Below, in pieces: positions 21,843 to 30,551 of a DNA stretch of 64,000 bases. A program made the position numbers and the translations under genes. The DNA is from Kluyvera intermedia (lineage in GTDB: Bacteria; Pseudomonadota; Gammaproteobacteria; Enterobacterales; Enterobacteriaceae), in assembly GCF_021440345.1 (NCBI RefSeq), contig NZ_JAKCNS010000022.1:60569-124568 (forward strand), written 5' to 3'. Under the pieces are notes generated by a model that was not told where the DNA came from, made no database searches, and saw only the letters and a program-made list of their open reading frames with translations. Positions within the stretch are counted from its first letter, which is position 1. Each line of letters opens with the position of its first letter.

Positions 21843-24532
21843 TGATGACCGACGAACCGCTGCGTCCAAACCCGGATCGCCTGCTGGAACATACCGCCGA
21901 AGCGCACCGGGGAAAACTGAAAATTTTCTTCGGCGCCTGCGCCGGTGTGGGCAAAACCTGGGCCATGCTGGCGGAAGCGCAGCGGCTTCGTTCACAGGGT
22001 TTGGATGTACTGGCGGGGGTAGTAGAAACCCACGGACGTAAGGAGACGGCGGCGATGCTCAAAGGACTGAGCACGTTACCCCCCAAACGTACCGCCTACC
22101 GCGGGCGCTATGTGCAGGAGTTCGATCTCGATGCCGCCCTCGCCCGCCGCCCGGCGCTGGTGTTAATGGATGAGCTGGCGCACAGCAATGCCCCCGGCTC
22201 TCGCCATCCTAAGCGCTGGCAGGATATCGACGAACTGCTGGAAGCCGGGATCGACGTTTTTACCACCGTCAACGTTCAGCATCTGGAGAGCCTGAACGAT
22301 GTGGTCAGCGGCGTCACCGGCATTCAGGTGCGCGAGACCGTACCCGATCCTTTTTTTGATGCCGCCGATGAAGTGGTATTAGTTGACCTTCCCCCGGACG
22401 ATCTTCGCCAGCGCCTCAACGAAGGCAAGGTGTATCTCGCCGGTCAGGCCGAGCGGGCGATTGAAAACTTCTTCCGTAAAGGCAACCTGATTGCCCTGCG
22501 CGAACTGGCGCTGCGCCGGACTGCCGAGCGTGTTGACGATCAAATGCGCGCCTGGCGCGACACCCAGGGCCAGGAAAAAGTCTGGCATACCCACGACGCA
22601 ATATTATTGTGTATTGGTCACCACACCGGCAGCGAAAAACTGGTGCGGACCGCCGCCCGTCTGGCTTCGCGGCTAGGCAGCACCTGGCACGCGGTGTACG
22701 TCGAAACACCTACGCTGCACCGCCTGCCTGAACCGCAGCGACGGGCCATTCTCAACGCTCTACGGCTGGCGCAGGAACTGGGGGCCGAAACGGCAACCCT
22801 CTCCGAGCCATCGGAAGAGGCGGCGGTCATTCGTTACGCCCGCGAGCATAATCTTGGCAAGATTGTGATTGGCCGCCAGAAGAAACGTCACTGGTGGCGC
22901 GGCGAACGTTTTGGCGACCGAATTTCCCACCACGCCCCTGAGCTGGATCTGCTGGTGGTAGGCATTGATGAATCGCCGCTACCGCTACCGGACAGCGCGC
23001 ATGACCGGCGGCCTTTTATCGACAAATGGCGCGTACAAATTCGCGGTTGCCTGGTCGCATTGGGGCTGTGTGCGGCCATTACCTTTATCGCCGCACAGTG
23101 GCTGGTGGCCTTCGAGGCGGCCAACCTGGTGATGCTTTATCTGTTGGGCGTGGTGATCGTTGCGCTGTTTTACGGCCGCTGGCCGTCGGTGCTGGCGACG
23201 GTGATTAACGTGGTTAGCTTCGACCTGGTATTTGTCGCCCCGCGCGGGACGCTGGCGGTTTCTGACGTCCAGTATCTGCTGACGTTTGGTGTGATGCTGA
23301 CCGTCGGACTCGTGATTGGTAATCTCACCGCCGGGGTGCGCTACCAGGCGCGGGTTGCGCGCTATCGTGAGCAGCGCACCCGCCATCTGTATGAAATGTC
23401 GAAAACTCTGGCGGTGGGCCGTAACGCCTTCGATATTGCCCACACCTGCGAGCAGTATATCCGCTCCACTTTCCACGCTCGCAGCCAGGTGCTGATGCCG
23501 GATGAGCACGGCAAACTGACTGCGCTCACCCAGCAAGAAGGGATGACGCCGTGGGATGACGCGATTGCCCACTGGAGTTTTGATAAAGGACTCCCCGCCG
23601 GAGCCGGTACCGATACCTTACCCGGCGTGCCCTATCTTATTTTGCCGCTACGCAGCGCCGACAGCACTCACGGACTTATCGTGGTCGAACCGCAGAATCT
23701 GCGTCAGTTGATGATTCCGGAACAGCAGCGGCTGCTGGAGACCTTTACTCTGCTGGTCGCCAGCGCGCTGGAACGCCTGGCACTCACCGCCAGCGAAGAA
23801 CAGTCGCGGCTGATTAGCGAGCGCGAAAGCCTGCGTAACTCACTGCTGGCGGCGCTTTCCCATGACCTGCGCACGCCGCTCACCGTGCTGTTTGGCCAGG
23901 CCGAAATTCTCACCCTCGATCTCGCCAGCAGCGGTTCCCCGTATGCCCCGCAGGCCAACGAGATTCGCCAGCACGTGCTCAATACCACCCGGTTAGTGAA
24001 TAATCTGCTGGATATGGCGCGCATTCAGTCCGGCGGGTTTAACCTGAATAAAGAGTGGCTGACGCTGGAAGAAGTGGTCGGCAGCGCGCTACGCATGCTG
24101 GAGCCGGGATTGAACGGCAGGCAGATTAAACTCGCCCTACCCGACCCGCTGATGCTGGTGTTTCTGGACGGCCCGCTGTTCGAACGGGTGCTGATTAATC
24201 TGCTGGAGAATGCGGTGAAATATGCGGGTAGCGAGGCGGAGATTGGCATCACGGCGACCACCACCCACGACAGCCTGCAGCTGGATGTTTGGGACAGCGG
24301 CCCAGGGATCCCAAGTGGGCAAGAACAGCAGATTTTCGCCAAGTTCTCCCGTGGTCATAAAGAGTCCGCGATCCCCGGCGTAGGGCTGGGGCTGGCCATC
24401 TGTCAGGCGATTGTTGATATTCACGGCGGTACCCTTTCCGCCAGTAACCGGCCGGAAGGCGGCGCCTGTTTTCGTGTTACACTTCCACGAGAGAAACCGC
24501 CTGAACTGGAAGAGGCTCCGGAAGATCTGTGA
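21842..24532 (+). CDS. kdpD: Sensor histidine kinase KdpD
   Basis: KdpD senses K+ limitation and ionic stress and phosphorylates KdpE. I choose the ATG that overlaps the kdpC stop; a TTG one codon earlier and an ATG one codon later are also possible, giving 895-897 residues (E. coli 894). Order of parts: N-terminal KdpD domain with a P-loop (GACAGVGKTWAML, near residue 32), a universal-stress-like domain (about 250-370), four membrane helices (about 395-500), a GAF-like region, the dimerisation H box LSHDLRTPLTVLF, and a C-terminal ATPase domain (LLENAVKYAG, GVGLGLAICQAIV). Confidence 0.97.
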   Translation: MMTDEPLRPNPDRLLEHTAEAHRGKLKIFFGACAGVGKTWAMLAEAQRLRSQGLDVLAGVVETHGRKETAAMLKGLSTLPPKRTAYRGRYVQEFDLDAALARRPALVLMDELAHSNAPGSRHPKRWQDIDELLEAGIDVFTTVNVQHLESLNDVVSGVTGIQVRETVPDPFFDAADEVVLVDLPPDDLRQRLNEGKVYLAGQAERAIENFFRKGNLIALRELALRRTAERVDDQMRAWRDTQGQEKVWHTHDAILLCIGHHTGSEKLVRTAARLASRLGSTWHAVYVETPTLHRLPEPQRRAILNALRLAQELGAETATLSEPSEEAAVIRYAREHNLGKIVIGRQKKRHWWRGERFGDRISHHAPELDLLVVGIDESPLPLPDSAHDRRPFIDKWRVQIRGCLVALGLCAAITFIAAQWLVAFEAANLVMLYLLGVVIVALFYGRWPSVLATVINVVSFDLVFVAPRGTLAVSDVQYLLTFGVMLTVGLVIGNLTAGVRYQARVARYREQRTRHLYEMSKTLAVGRNAFDIAHTCEQYIRSTFHARSQVLMPDEHGKLTALTQQEGMTPWDDAIAHWSFDKGLPAGAGTDTLPGVPYLILPLRSADSTHGLIVVEPQNLRQLMIPEQQRLLETFTLLVASALERLALTASEEQSRLISERESLRNSLLAALSHDLRTPLTVLFGQAEILTLDLASSGSPYAPQANEIRQHVLNTTRLVNNLLDMARIQSGGFNLNKEWLTLEEVVGSALRMLEPGLNGRQIKLALPDPLMLVFLDGPLFERVLINLLENAVKYAGSEAEIGITATTTHDSLQLDVWDSGPGIPSGQEQQIFAKFSRGHKESAIPGVGLGLAICQAIVDIHGGTLSASNRPEGGACFRVTLPREKPPELEEAPEDL

Positions 24533-25206
24533 CCAGCGTTCTGATTGTTGAAGATGAAGATGCCATCCGCCGTTTTCTGCGCACCGCGCTGGAAGCCGAC
24601 GCGCTGCGCGTGTATGACGCACCGACCCTCCAGCGTGGCCTGCTGGAGGCCGCAACGCGCAAACCGGATCTGATTATCCTCGACCTCGGATTGCCCGATG
24701 GCGACGGCCTCGATTTTATTCGCGACATTCGCCAGTGGAGCCCGGTGCCGATTATTGTGCTATCGGCCCGCAGTGAGGAAAGCGACAAAATTGCCGCGCT
24801 GGATGCCGGTGCGGATGACTATCTCAGCAAACCGTTCGGTATTGGCGAACTGCAGGCCCGCCTGCGCGTGGCGCTGCGCCGTCATGCGGGCGCTCAGCCA
24901 AATGAACCTGTCGTCGCCTTCTCCAACATTACCGTTGATCTCGCCGCCCGCCGCATCGTGCGCGGCAGCGAGGAAGTTCATCTCACCCCGATTGAGTTCC
25001 GCCTGCTGGCGGTGCTGCTCAATAACGTGGGCAAAGTACTCACCCAACGTCAGCTGCTAAACCAGGTGTGGGGGCCCAATGCGGTGGAACATAGTCACTA
25101 TTTGCGCATTTATATGGGGCATCTGCGGCAGAAGCTGGAAATAGATCCCGCACGCCCACAGCATTTATTAACCGAAACAGGGATAGGCTACCGCTTTATG
25201 TTATGA
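24529..25206 (+). CDS. kdpE: Response regulator KdpE
   Basis: KdpE activates kdpFABC when phosphorylated by KdpD. The 225-residue product starts with GTG overlapping the kdpD stop (GTGA). It has an OmpR-type receiver domain (VEDEDAIRRFL; phospho-acceptor Asp in LIILDLGLPDGDG; LSKPFGIGEL with the switch Lys) and a C-terminal winged-helix DNA-binding domain (LTPIEFRLLAVLLNN, YLRIYMGHLRQKLE). Coupled translation with kdpD keeps the pair balanced. Confidence 0.97.
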   Translation: MTSVLIVEDEDAIRRFLRTALEADALRVYDAPTLQRGLLEAATRKPDLIILDLGLPDGDGLDFIRDIRQWSPVPIIVLSARSEESDKIAALDAGADDYLSKPFGIGELQARLRVALRRHAGAQPNEPVVAFSNITVDLAARRIVRGSEEVHLTPIEFRLLAVLLNNVGKVLTQRQLLNQVWGPNAVEHSHYLRIYMGHLRQKLEIDPARPQHLLTETGIGYRFML

Positions 25207-25484
25207 ATATTTATTCATAATAAGTAAAATCTTAATCCTATTATTATAGCAACTCTGATAATGGGACCTTTTATATAAACACCTAACTCCCAGCGTTTAT
25301 TTAAATCAAATTTAAAACACTCCATTTACATAAATTACACAATTCAGCATTTCATACTAGACGAACCCCTACCAACAATGGATTATTTTATAAATGATCT
25401 CTCGTAGTTGATCACCATCACAGTTTTAAGCCTGACTGGAGATAAAATGACTCCGCTTTAAGATATTTCTCGGAGGTATACGAA
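25207..25484. other. AT-rich region upstream of speFL
   Basis: This 278-base stretch after kdpE is AT-rich and has no ORF with a ribosome site. It should hold the promoter of the speFL-speF-potE unit; I see no confident -35/-10 pair or regulator box. The E. coli counterpart responds to low pH and anaerobiosis. Confidence 0.5.
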
Positions 25485-25589
25485 ATGGAAAATAATAATC
25501 GAATGATGCCCCACATAAGGCGGACAACTCATATTATGATGTTTGCCCACCGTAATAGTTTCGACTTTCACTTCTTTAACGCCCGATAA
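25485..25589 (+). CDS. speFL: Ornithine-sensing leader peptide SpeFL
   Basis: A 34-residue ORF, MENNNRMMPHIRRTTHIM..., preceded by cggaggtatacga. It matches the E. coli leader peptide speFL (orf34), including the C-terminal HRNSFDFHFFNAR block that forms the ornithine-binding site in the ribosome exit tunnel. In E. coli, ornithine stalls the ribosome at the end of speFL and prevents Rho-dependent termination, inducing speF-potE. The same gene order is present here, so the same control is likely. Confidence 0.92.
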   Translation: MENNNRMMPHIRRTTHIMMFAHRNSFDFHFFNAR

Positions 25590-25607
25590 GTCTTCCGACT
25601 TCGGGCG
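25580..25607 (+). promoter_or_regulatory. Hairpin overlapping the speFL stop codon
   Basis: The stem cgcccga...aagtc pairs with gact-tcgggcg and contains the speFL TAA in its left arm. A ribosome stalled at the stop codon would prevent it from folding, which fits an attenuation-type switch. No T tract follows, so it is not a simple intrinsic terminator. Confidence 0.6.
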
Positions 25608-25636
25608 CCCCGCAGTTATTCCTTGCGATACGCAAA

Positions 25637-25745
25637 GTCATTCAAGTTGCATCAACGCGGCGAGTGAGTGAATCCCCAGGAGCTTACTTCAGTAAGTGAC
25701 CTTGGTTAATGAACGTAGCCAACGCAGAAACGACTTGAAGGATGG
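25637..25745. repeat. ERIC element in the speFL-speF leader
   Basis: The ends gtcattcaagttgc and cgacttgaaggatg are inverted copies. The core gtgaatccccaggagcttac and agtaagtgac is the hallmark of enterobacterial repetitive intergenic consensus (ERIC) elements. At about 109 bases it is slightly shorter than the usual 127. It lies in the transcribed leader between the regulatory peptide speFL and speF, where it would fold into a long RNA hairpin. Confidence 0.9.
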
Positions 25746-25956
25746 TGTGTATAATACAGGCTTTTGCCTGCTGCATGCGCTCGCCATAACAAACCTAAAG
25801 CTTCCGGCCACCGGACCGGTTGGGTTTGTGACATCCTGAAAAAACTTACGCCCTGATTTTATCATCAGCGAGATCGTATTGATTTTTTTCCGGCGATATC
25901 AATTTCTCATTCGAGAAATTGAGGGACTGCTATTATCAAAAATAAAGAGTCGAAAA

Positions 25957-28152
25957 ATGTCTGAATTAAAAATTGCCGTCAGCCGTACTTGCCCGGATTG
26001 TTTTACTACCCAGCGTAATATTACTAATACCTGCGACACGAATTTCATTGATGTTGCCGCTGCCGTGTTATCTATTGAAGACATTGAGTGCGGTAAACTC
26101 GATGAAATAGATGCTACGGGTTATAACCTGCCAGTTTTTATTGCTATTAATAAAGATCAAATCGTTCCATCAGAATATCTCTCACGAATTCAAGGGGTAT
26201 TTGAGCACGACGAAACGCGTAACGACTTCTATGGTCGTCAGCTAGAAGCCGCGGCGCACAAGTATGAAGTGCAACTGCGTCCACCATTCTTCAGCGCACT
26301 GGTCGATTACGTTGCTCAGGGCAACAGCGCCTTTGATTGCCCAGGGCACCAGGGTGGTGAATTCTTCCGCCGCCATCCTGCCGGTAACCAGTTCGTTGAA
26401 TATTTTGGCGAAACATTATTCCGCTCTGACTTATGTAACGCCGACGTCGCGATGGGCGACCTGTTAATCCACGAAGGCGCACCGTGCATTGCCCAGCAGC
26501 ACGCCGCCAAAGTGTTTAACGCCGATAAAACCTATTTCGTTCTTAACGGAACCTCTTCTTCTAACAAAGTGGTGCTTAACGCGCTGCTGACCCCTGGGGA
26601 TCTGGTACTGTTTGACCGTAATAACCACAAATCCAACCACCACGGCGCGCTGCTGCAAGCTGGGGCCACGCCGGTGTATCTGGAAACCGCACGTAACCCG
26701 TACGGCTTTATCGGCGGTATCGACGCCCACTGTTTCGAAGAGAGCTATCTGCGTGAACTGGTCGCTGAAGTCGCACCAAACCGCGCCCGCAATGAACGTC
26801 CATTCCGTCTGGCCGTTATTCAGCTCGGTACTTATGACGGCACCATTTATAACGCCCGTCAGGTCGTCGATAAAATTGGCCATCTATGCGACTACATCCT
26901 GTTTGACTCCGCTTGGGTGGGCTACGAACAGTTTATTCCGATGATGGCCGACTGCTCGCCGCTGCTTCTTGAACTGAACGAAAATGACCCTGGTATCCTG
27001 GTCACTCAGTCAGTGCATAAACAGCAGGCTGGTTTCTCACAGACTTCGCAGATTCATAAAAAAGACAGCCACATTAAAGGCCAGCAACGTTACGTTCCGC
27101 ATAAGCGTCTTAACAACGCCTTCATGATGCATGCCTCCACCAGCCCGTTCTATCCGCTGTTTGCGGCACTGGATATCAACGCCAAAATGCACGAAGGGCA
27201 AGCGGGCCGCAACATGTGGATGGACTGCGTTTCTAACGGTATCGAAGCGCGTAAGCTGATTCTCGATAACTGCCGCCACATTCGTCCGTTTGTTCCAGAA
27301 CAGGTTGACGGTAAAGCATGGCAGTCGTTTGAAACCAAACAGATCGCCAACGACCTGCGCTTCTTCCACTTTGTACCTGGCGAACGCTGGCACGGTTTTG
27401 AAGGCTATGCCGAGCATCAGTACTTTGTCGACCCATGCAAACTGCTGCTGACCACCCCAGGCATCGATGCTAACGGCGAGTACGACACCTTCGGCGTACC
27501 GGCAACCATTCTGGCGAACTTCCTGCGTGAGCATGGCGTGGTCCCGGAAAAATGCGACCTGAACTCCATCCTGTTCCTGCTGACCCCGGCCGAAGATATG
27601 GCTAAGTTGCAGCAACTGGTTGCCCTACTGGTCCGCTTCGAAACGCTGCTGGAAGCGGATGCGCCGCTGAAAGAGGTTCTGCCATCACTCTACGGTCAGT
27701 ACAAAGATCGCTATGCGGATTACACCCTGCGCCAGCTGTGCCAGGAGATGCATAACCTGTATGCCCGTCATAACGTGAAACAACTGCAAAAAGAGATGTT
27801 CCGCAAATCACACTTCCCACCTGTCAGCATGAATCCGCAGGATGCCAACTACGCCTATCTGCGTGGCGAAGTTGAGCTGGTTCCGTTGTCACAGGCGGAA
27901 GGTCGAATCGCCGCCGAAGGTGCTCTGCCATATCCTCCAGGAGTGCTGTGCGTAGTCCCTGGCGAAATCTGGGGCGATTCGGTACTGCGCTACTTCACCG
28001 CGCTGGAAGAAGGGATCAACCTGTTGCCGGGCTTTGCGCCTGAACTGCAGGGGGTTTATATCCAGGAGCATGATGGGCGCAAACAGGTGTGGTGCTACGT
28101 GATTCAGTCTCAGCTGCCGCAACCTGCGCTGCTGAAAGGGGAGAAATTATGA
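25957..28152 (+). CDS. speF: Inducible ornithine decarboxylase
   Basis: SpeF converts ornithine to putrescine, consuming a proton, in acid resistance and polyamine supply. I start at the ATG giving MSELKIAVSRTCPDCF, which yields 731 residues (E. coli 732); the frame is open 26 codons further upstream but without family resemblance. It is a fold-type I PLP enzyme: an N-terminal wing domain, the cofactor lysine in SVHKQQAGFSQTSQ, and FDCPGHQGGEFFRR and GTSSSNKVVLNALL of the active site. It overlaps potE by four bases. Confidence 0.98.
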   Translation: MSELKIAVSRTCPDCFTTQRNITNTCDTNFIDVAAAVLSIEDIECGKLDEIDATGYNLPVFIAINKDQIVPSEYLSRIQGVFEHDETRNDFYGRQLEAAAHKYEVQLRPPFFSALVDYVAQGNSAFDCPGHQGGEFFRRHPAGNQFVEYFGETLFRSDLCNADVAMGDLLIHEGAPCIAQQHAAKVFNADKTYFVLNGTSSSNKVVLNALLTPGDLVLFDRNNHKSNHHGALLQAGATPVYLETARNPYGFIGGIDAHCFEESYLRELVAEVAPNRARNERPFRLAVIQLGTYDGTIYNARQVVDKIGHLCDYILFDSAWVGYEQFIPMMADCSPLLLELNENDPGILVTQSVHKQQAGFSQTSQIHKKDSHIKGQQRYVPHKRLNNAFMMHASTSPFYPLFAALDINAKMHEGQAGRNMWMDCVSNGIEARKLILDNCRHIRPFVPEQVDGKAWQSFETKQIANDLRFFHFVPGERWHGFEGYAEHQYFVDPCKLLLTTPGIDANGEYDTFGVPATILANFLREHGVVPEKCDLNSILFLLTPAEDMAKLQQLVALLVRFETLLEADAPLKEVLPSLYGQYKDRYADYTLRQLCQEMHNLYARHNVKQLQKEMFRKSHFPPVSMNPQDANYAYLRGEVELVPLSQAEGRIAAEGALPYPPGVLCVVPGEIWGDSVLRYFTALEEGINLLPGFAPELQGVYIQEHDGRKQVWCYVIQSQLPQPALLKGEKL

Positions 28153-29465
28153 GCAAAGCCAACAATAAAATGGGTGTTGTTCAGCTCACCATCCTGACGA
28201 TGGTGAACATGATGGGCTCCGGTATTATCATGCTGCCCACCAAACTGGCTGAAGTCGGCACCATTTCGATTATCTCCTGGCTAGTCACCGCCGTCGGTTC
28301 GATGGCGTTAGCCTGGGCCTTCGCCAAATGCGGGATGTTCAGTAAGAAATCCGGTGGTATGGGCGGTTATGCCGAGTATGCCTTTGGTAAGTCGGGCAAC
28401 TTTATGGCCAACTATACCTACGGTGTTTCGTTGCTGATTGCCAACGTGGCCATCGCCATTTCTGCCGTCGGTTACGGCACCGAGCTTTTCGGTGCCGCAC
28501 TCAGCCCGGTGCAAATCGGGATCGCCACCATCTGCGTGCTGTGGATCTGTACCGTTGCTAACTTCGGCGGTGCGCGTATTACCGGTCAGCTCAGCAGCAT
28601 TACGGTATGGGGGGTTATTATTCCGGTGGTCGGTCTGTGCATCATCGGCTGGTACTGGTTCAGTCCAACCATGTACGCAGAGTCCTGGAACCCGCACCAC
28701 GTACCGTTCTTCACCGCGGTAGGTTCATCCATCGCCATGACGCTGTGGGCCTTCCTCGGTCTGGAATCCGCCTGTGCGAATGCTGAAGTGGTTGAGAATC
28801 CAGAACGTAACGTGCCAATCGCCGTACTGGGCGGGACGCTGGGGGCGGCGGTGATTTACATCATCTCCACCAACGTCATTGCCGGTATCGTGCCAAACAT
28901 GGATCTGGCGAACTCCACCGCGCCGTTTGGTCTGGCCTTCGCGCAGATGTTCACCCCGGAAGTCGGGAAAGTGATCATGGCGCTGATGGTGATGTCCTGC
29001 TGCGGTTCACTACTCGGCTGGCAGTTCACCATTGCGCAGGTGTTTAAATCCTCTGCGGATGAAGGCTACTTCCCGAAAGTGTTCTCTCAGGTCAGTAAAG
29101 CCGATGCGCCGGTGAAAGGGATGCTGGTGATTGTGGTCATTCAGTCTGGGTTGTCATTAATGACCATCAGCCCATCGCTGAATAATCAGTTCAACGTGCT
29201 GGTTAACCTGGCGGTGGTGACCAACATCATTCCGTACATCCTGTCGATGGCGGCGCTGGTGATTATTCAGCGCATGGCGAATGTTCCTGCTGGCAAAGCC
29301 CGCATGGCCAACATCGTGGCCTTTATTGGTGCGATGTATAGCTTCTACGCCCTGTTCTCCTCCGGTGAAGAAGCGATGCTGTACGGTTCTATCGTGACCT
29401 TCCTTGGCTGGACGCTGTACGGCCTGGTATCACCACGCTTTGAACTGAAAAACAAACACAGTTAA
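28149..29465 (+). CDS. potE: Putrescine:ornithine antiporter
   Basis: PotE is the inner-membrane APC-family antiporter that exports putrescine in exchange for ornithine, completing the SpeF acid-resistance cycle. The ATG giving MSKANNKMGVVQLTIL overlaps the speF TGA and yields 438 residues (E. coli 439). About twelve membrane helices are evident, and the APC substrate motif NMMGSGIIMLP is in helix 1. Co-transcription with speF is clear from the overlap. Confidence 0.97.
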   Translation: MSKANNKMGVVQLTILTMVNMMGSGIIMLPTKLAEVGTISIISWLVTAVGSMALAWAFAKCGMFSKKSGGMGGYAEYAFGKSGNFMANYTYGVSLLIANVAIAISAVGYGTELFGAALSPVQIGIATICVLWICTVANFGGARITGQLSSITVWGVIIPVVGLCIIGWYWFSPTMYAESWNPHHVPFFTAVGSSIAMTLWAFLGLESACANAEVVENPERNVPIAVLGGTLGAAVIYIISTNVIAGIVPNMDLANSTAPFGLAFAQMFTPEVGKVIMALMVMSCCGSLLGWQFTIAQVFKSSADEGYFPKVFSQVSKADAPVKGMLVIVVIQSGLSLMTISPSLNNQFNVLVNLAVVTNIIPYILSMAALVIIQRMANVPAGKARMANIVAFIGAMYSFYALFSSGEEAMLYGSIVTFLGWTLYGLVSPRFELKNKHS

Positions 29466-29471
29466 GACCTT

Positions 29472-29507
29472 CGCGGGTTGCTGGCAACGGCAACCCGCTT
29501 TCTTTTA
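29472..29507 (+). terminator. speF-potE terminator
   Basis: The hairpin gcgggttgc...gcaacccgc followed by tttctttt starts about 7 bases after the potE stop. Confidence 0.85.
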
Positions 29508-29530
29508 CTTCCCTTCTTAAGACAATCATC

Positions 29531-30007
29531 ATGAGCAACCCAGAGCGCATCGTCTCCGATATCGACACCACGCTTGCCATTATTCAGCACCACCACATCT
29601 GCCGGATTGCGCTTAACGACGAAAGCAGCCCGTATATCGTGCCGGTCAATTTTGGCTATGAGTATCAAAATGGGCATTGGGCAATCTATTTTCACGGCGC
29701 GCGCTGCGGGAAAAAAATGCGGCTGCTGCGAAAAAACCCAGCCGTTAGCATTGAGATAGACGGCGATCATCGGTTGATTCCGGCCGAAGAAGCCTGCGAT
29801 TACAGCTACGGCTACACCAGTATTATCGCCAAAGGACGGGCAACCATTTTGCAGCAGCCCGAAGAGATGAAACGGGGCCTCGACATCATCATGCATCAGG
29901 CCGTACCGGGAAAAACCTTCAGCTACCGTGACGACATGATGAAAGCGGTTTGCGTAGTGCGTATCGACTGCGAGGAGTTAACCTGCCGCCGCAATCAGGC
30001 GGAATAG
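29531..30007 (+). CDS. Pyridoxamine 5'-phosphate oxidase-like FMN-binding protein (NimA-like)
   Basis: A 158-residue split-barrel flavin-binding protein. The motif PYIVPVNFGYEY, the segment IYFHGARCGKKMRLLRKNP and the late spacing EEMKRGLDIIMHQ are typical of the pyridoxamine-phosphate-oxidase-related group that includes the nitroimidazole-resistance Nim proteins. The substrate cannot be told from sequence; a flavin or heme-linked reductase is possible. It follows the potE terminator and probably has its own promoter; a ribosome site is weak. It is absent from the same position in E. coli K-12. Confidence 0.8.
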   Translation: MSNPERIVSDIDTTLAIIQHHHICRIALNDESSPYIVPVNFGYEYQNGHWAIYFHGARCGKKMRLLRKNPAVSIEIDGDHRLIPAEEACDYSYGYTSIIAKGRATILQQPEEMKRGLDIIMHQAVPGKTFSYRDDMMKAVCVVRIDCEELTCRRNQAE

Positions 30008-30044
30008 CGGAGCCATCTTAAGCTCCGCGGGGAGACGGCGGATT

Positions 30045-30389
30045 CTATACCTGCCAGTATCCCCACCCCACCACCGCCAATACGTTCAACACCACGCTCA
30101 GCATAAACCAGGTACGAAACGGCTGTTTCTGGGTTTTATGACGGAACAGCTGCTGCGCCACCAGTGCCCCTACCCAGCCGCCAACGATCCCGAACACCAG
30201 CAGCGTCATTTCAGGCACTCGCTGCCAGCTTTTACGGGCGGCAAATTTATCGATACCGTACACCAACAGCGTGGCGATATTGACCATCACCAACCATGCC
30301 CAGAAAGAATGAAAATGGAAATAGCTGGCTGTCGCTAAGAGGGCCAACAGGCCATAACAAAACGGGTTAAATCTCATCTCTCTATACAT
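30045..30389 (-). CDS. DUF1294 family membrane protein
   Basis: A 114-residue protein with three or four hydrophobic segments and the DUF1294 blocks YGIDKFAARKSWQRVPE, GGWVGALVAQQLFRHKT and F-R-W/F-x-F near the end. The family is often fused to cold-shock domains; no such domain is present here. Function unknown. It is convergent with the NimA-like gene and precedes pgm on the same strand without evident coupling. Confidence 0.85.
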   Translation of the reverse strand: MYREMRFNPFCYGLLALLATASYFHFHSFWAWLVMVNIATLLVYGIDKFAARKSWQRVPEMTLLVFGIVGGWVGALVAQQLFRHKTQKQPFRTWFMLSVVLNVLAVVGWGYWQV

Positions 30390-30451
30390 CCTTTGGTCAT
30401 CGGCTCATTCCTGGATACACCGTAAGCGAGCCGTAAACGTATTTCAGCCAT

Positions 30452-30490
30452 AAAAAAATCCGTAATCCCGAGGGGACTACGGATTCTTGC
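30452..30490 (-). terminator. pgm intrinsic terminator
   Basis: On the minus strand the hairpin aatccgtagtcccctcggga-type stem closes with tacggatt and is followed by seven T residues, about 70 bases after the pgm stop. Confidence 0.8.
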
Positions 30491-30551
30491 ATCAGCGAAC
30501 TTTCAGGAACCCCTAAATCGTTCGGCATTAAACCTCACGACGCTTTCGCTA

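Noticed and set aside
25736..25755. Promoter from the ERIC end (ttgaag and tataat)
   Set aside because: Spacing between the two hexamers is only about eight bases, far too short for a sigma-70 promoter.
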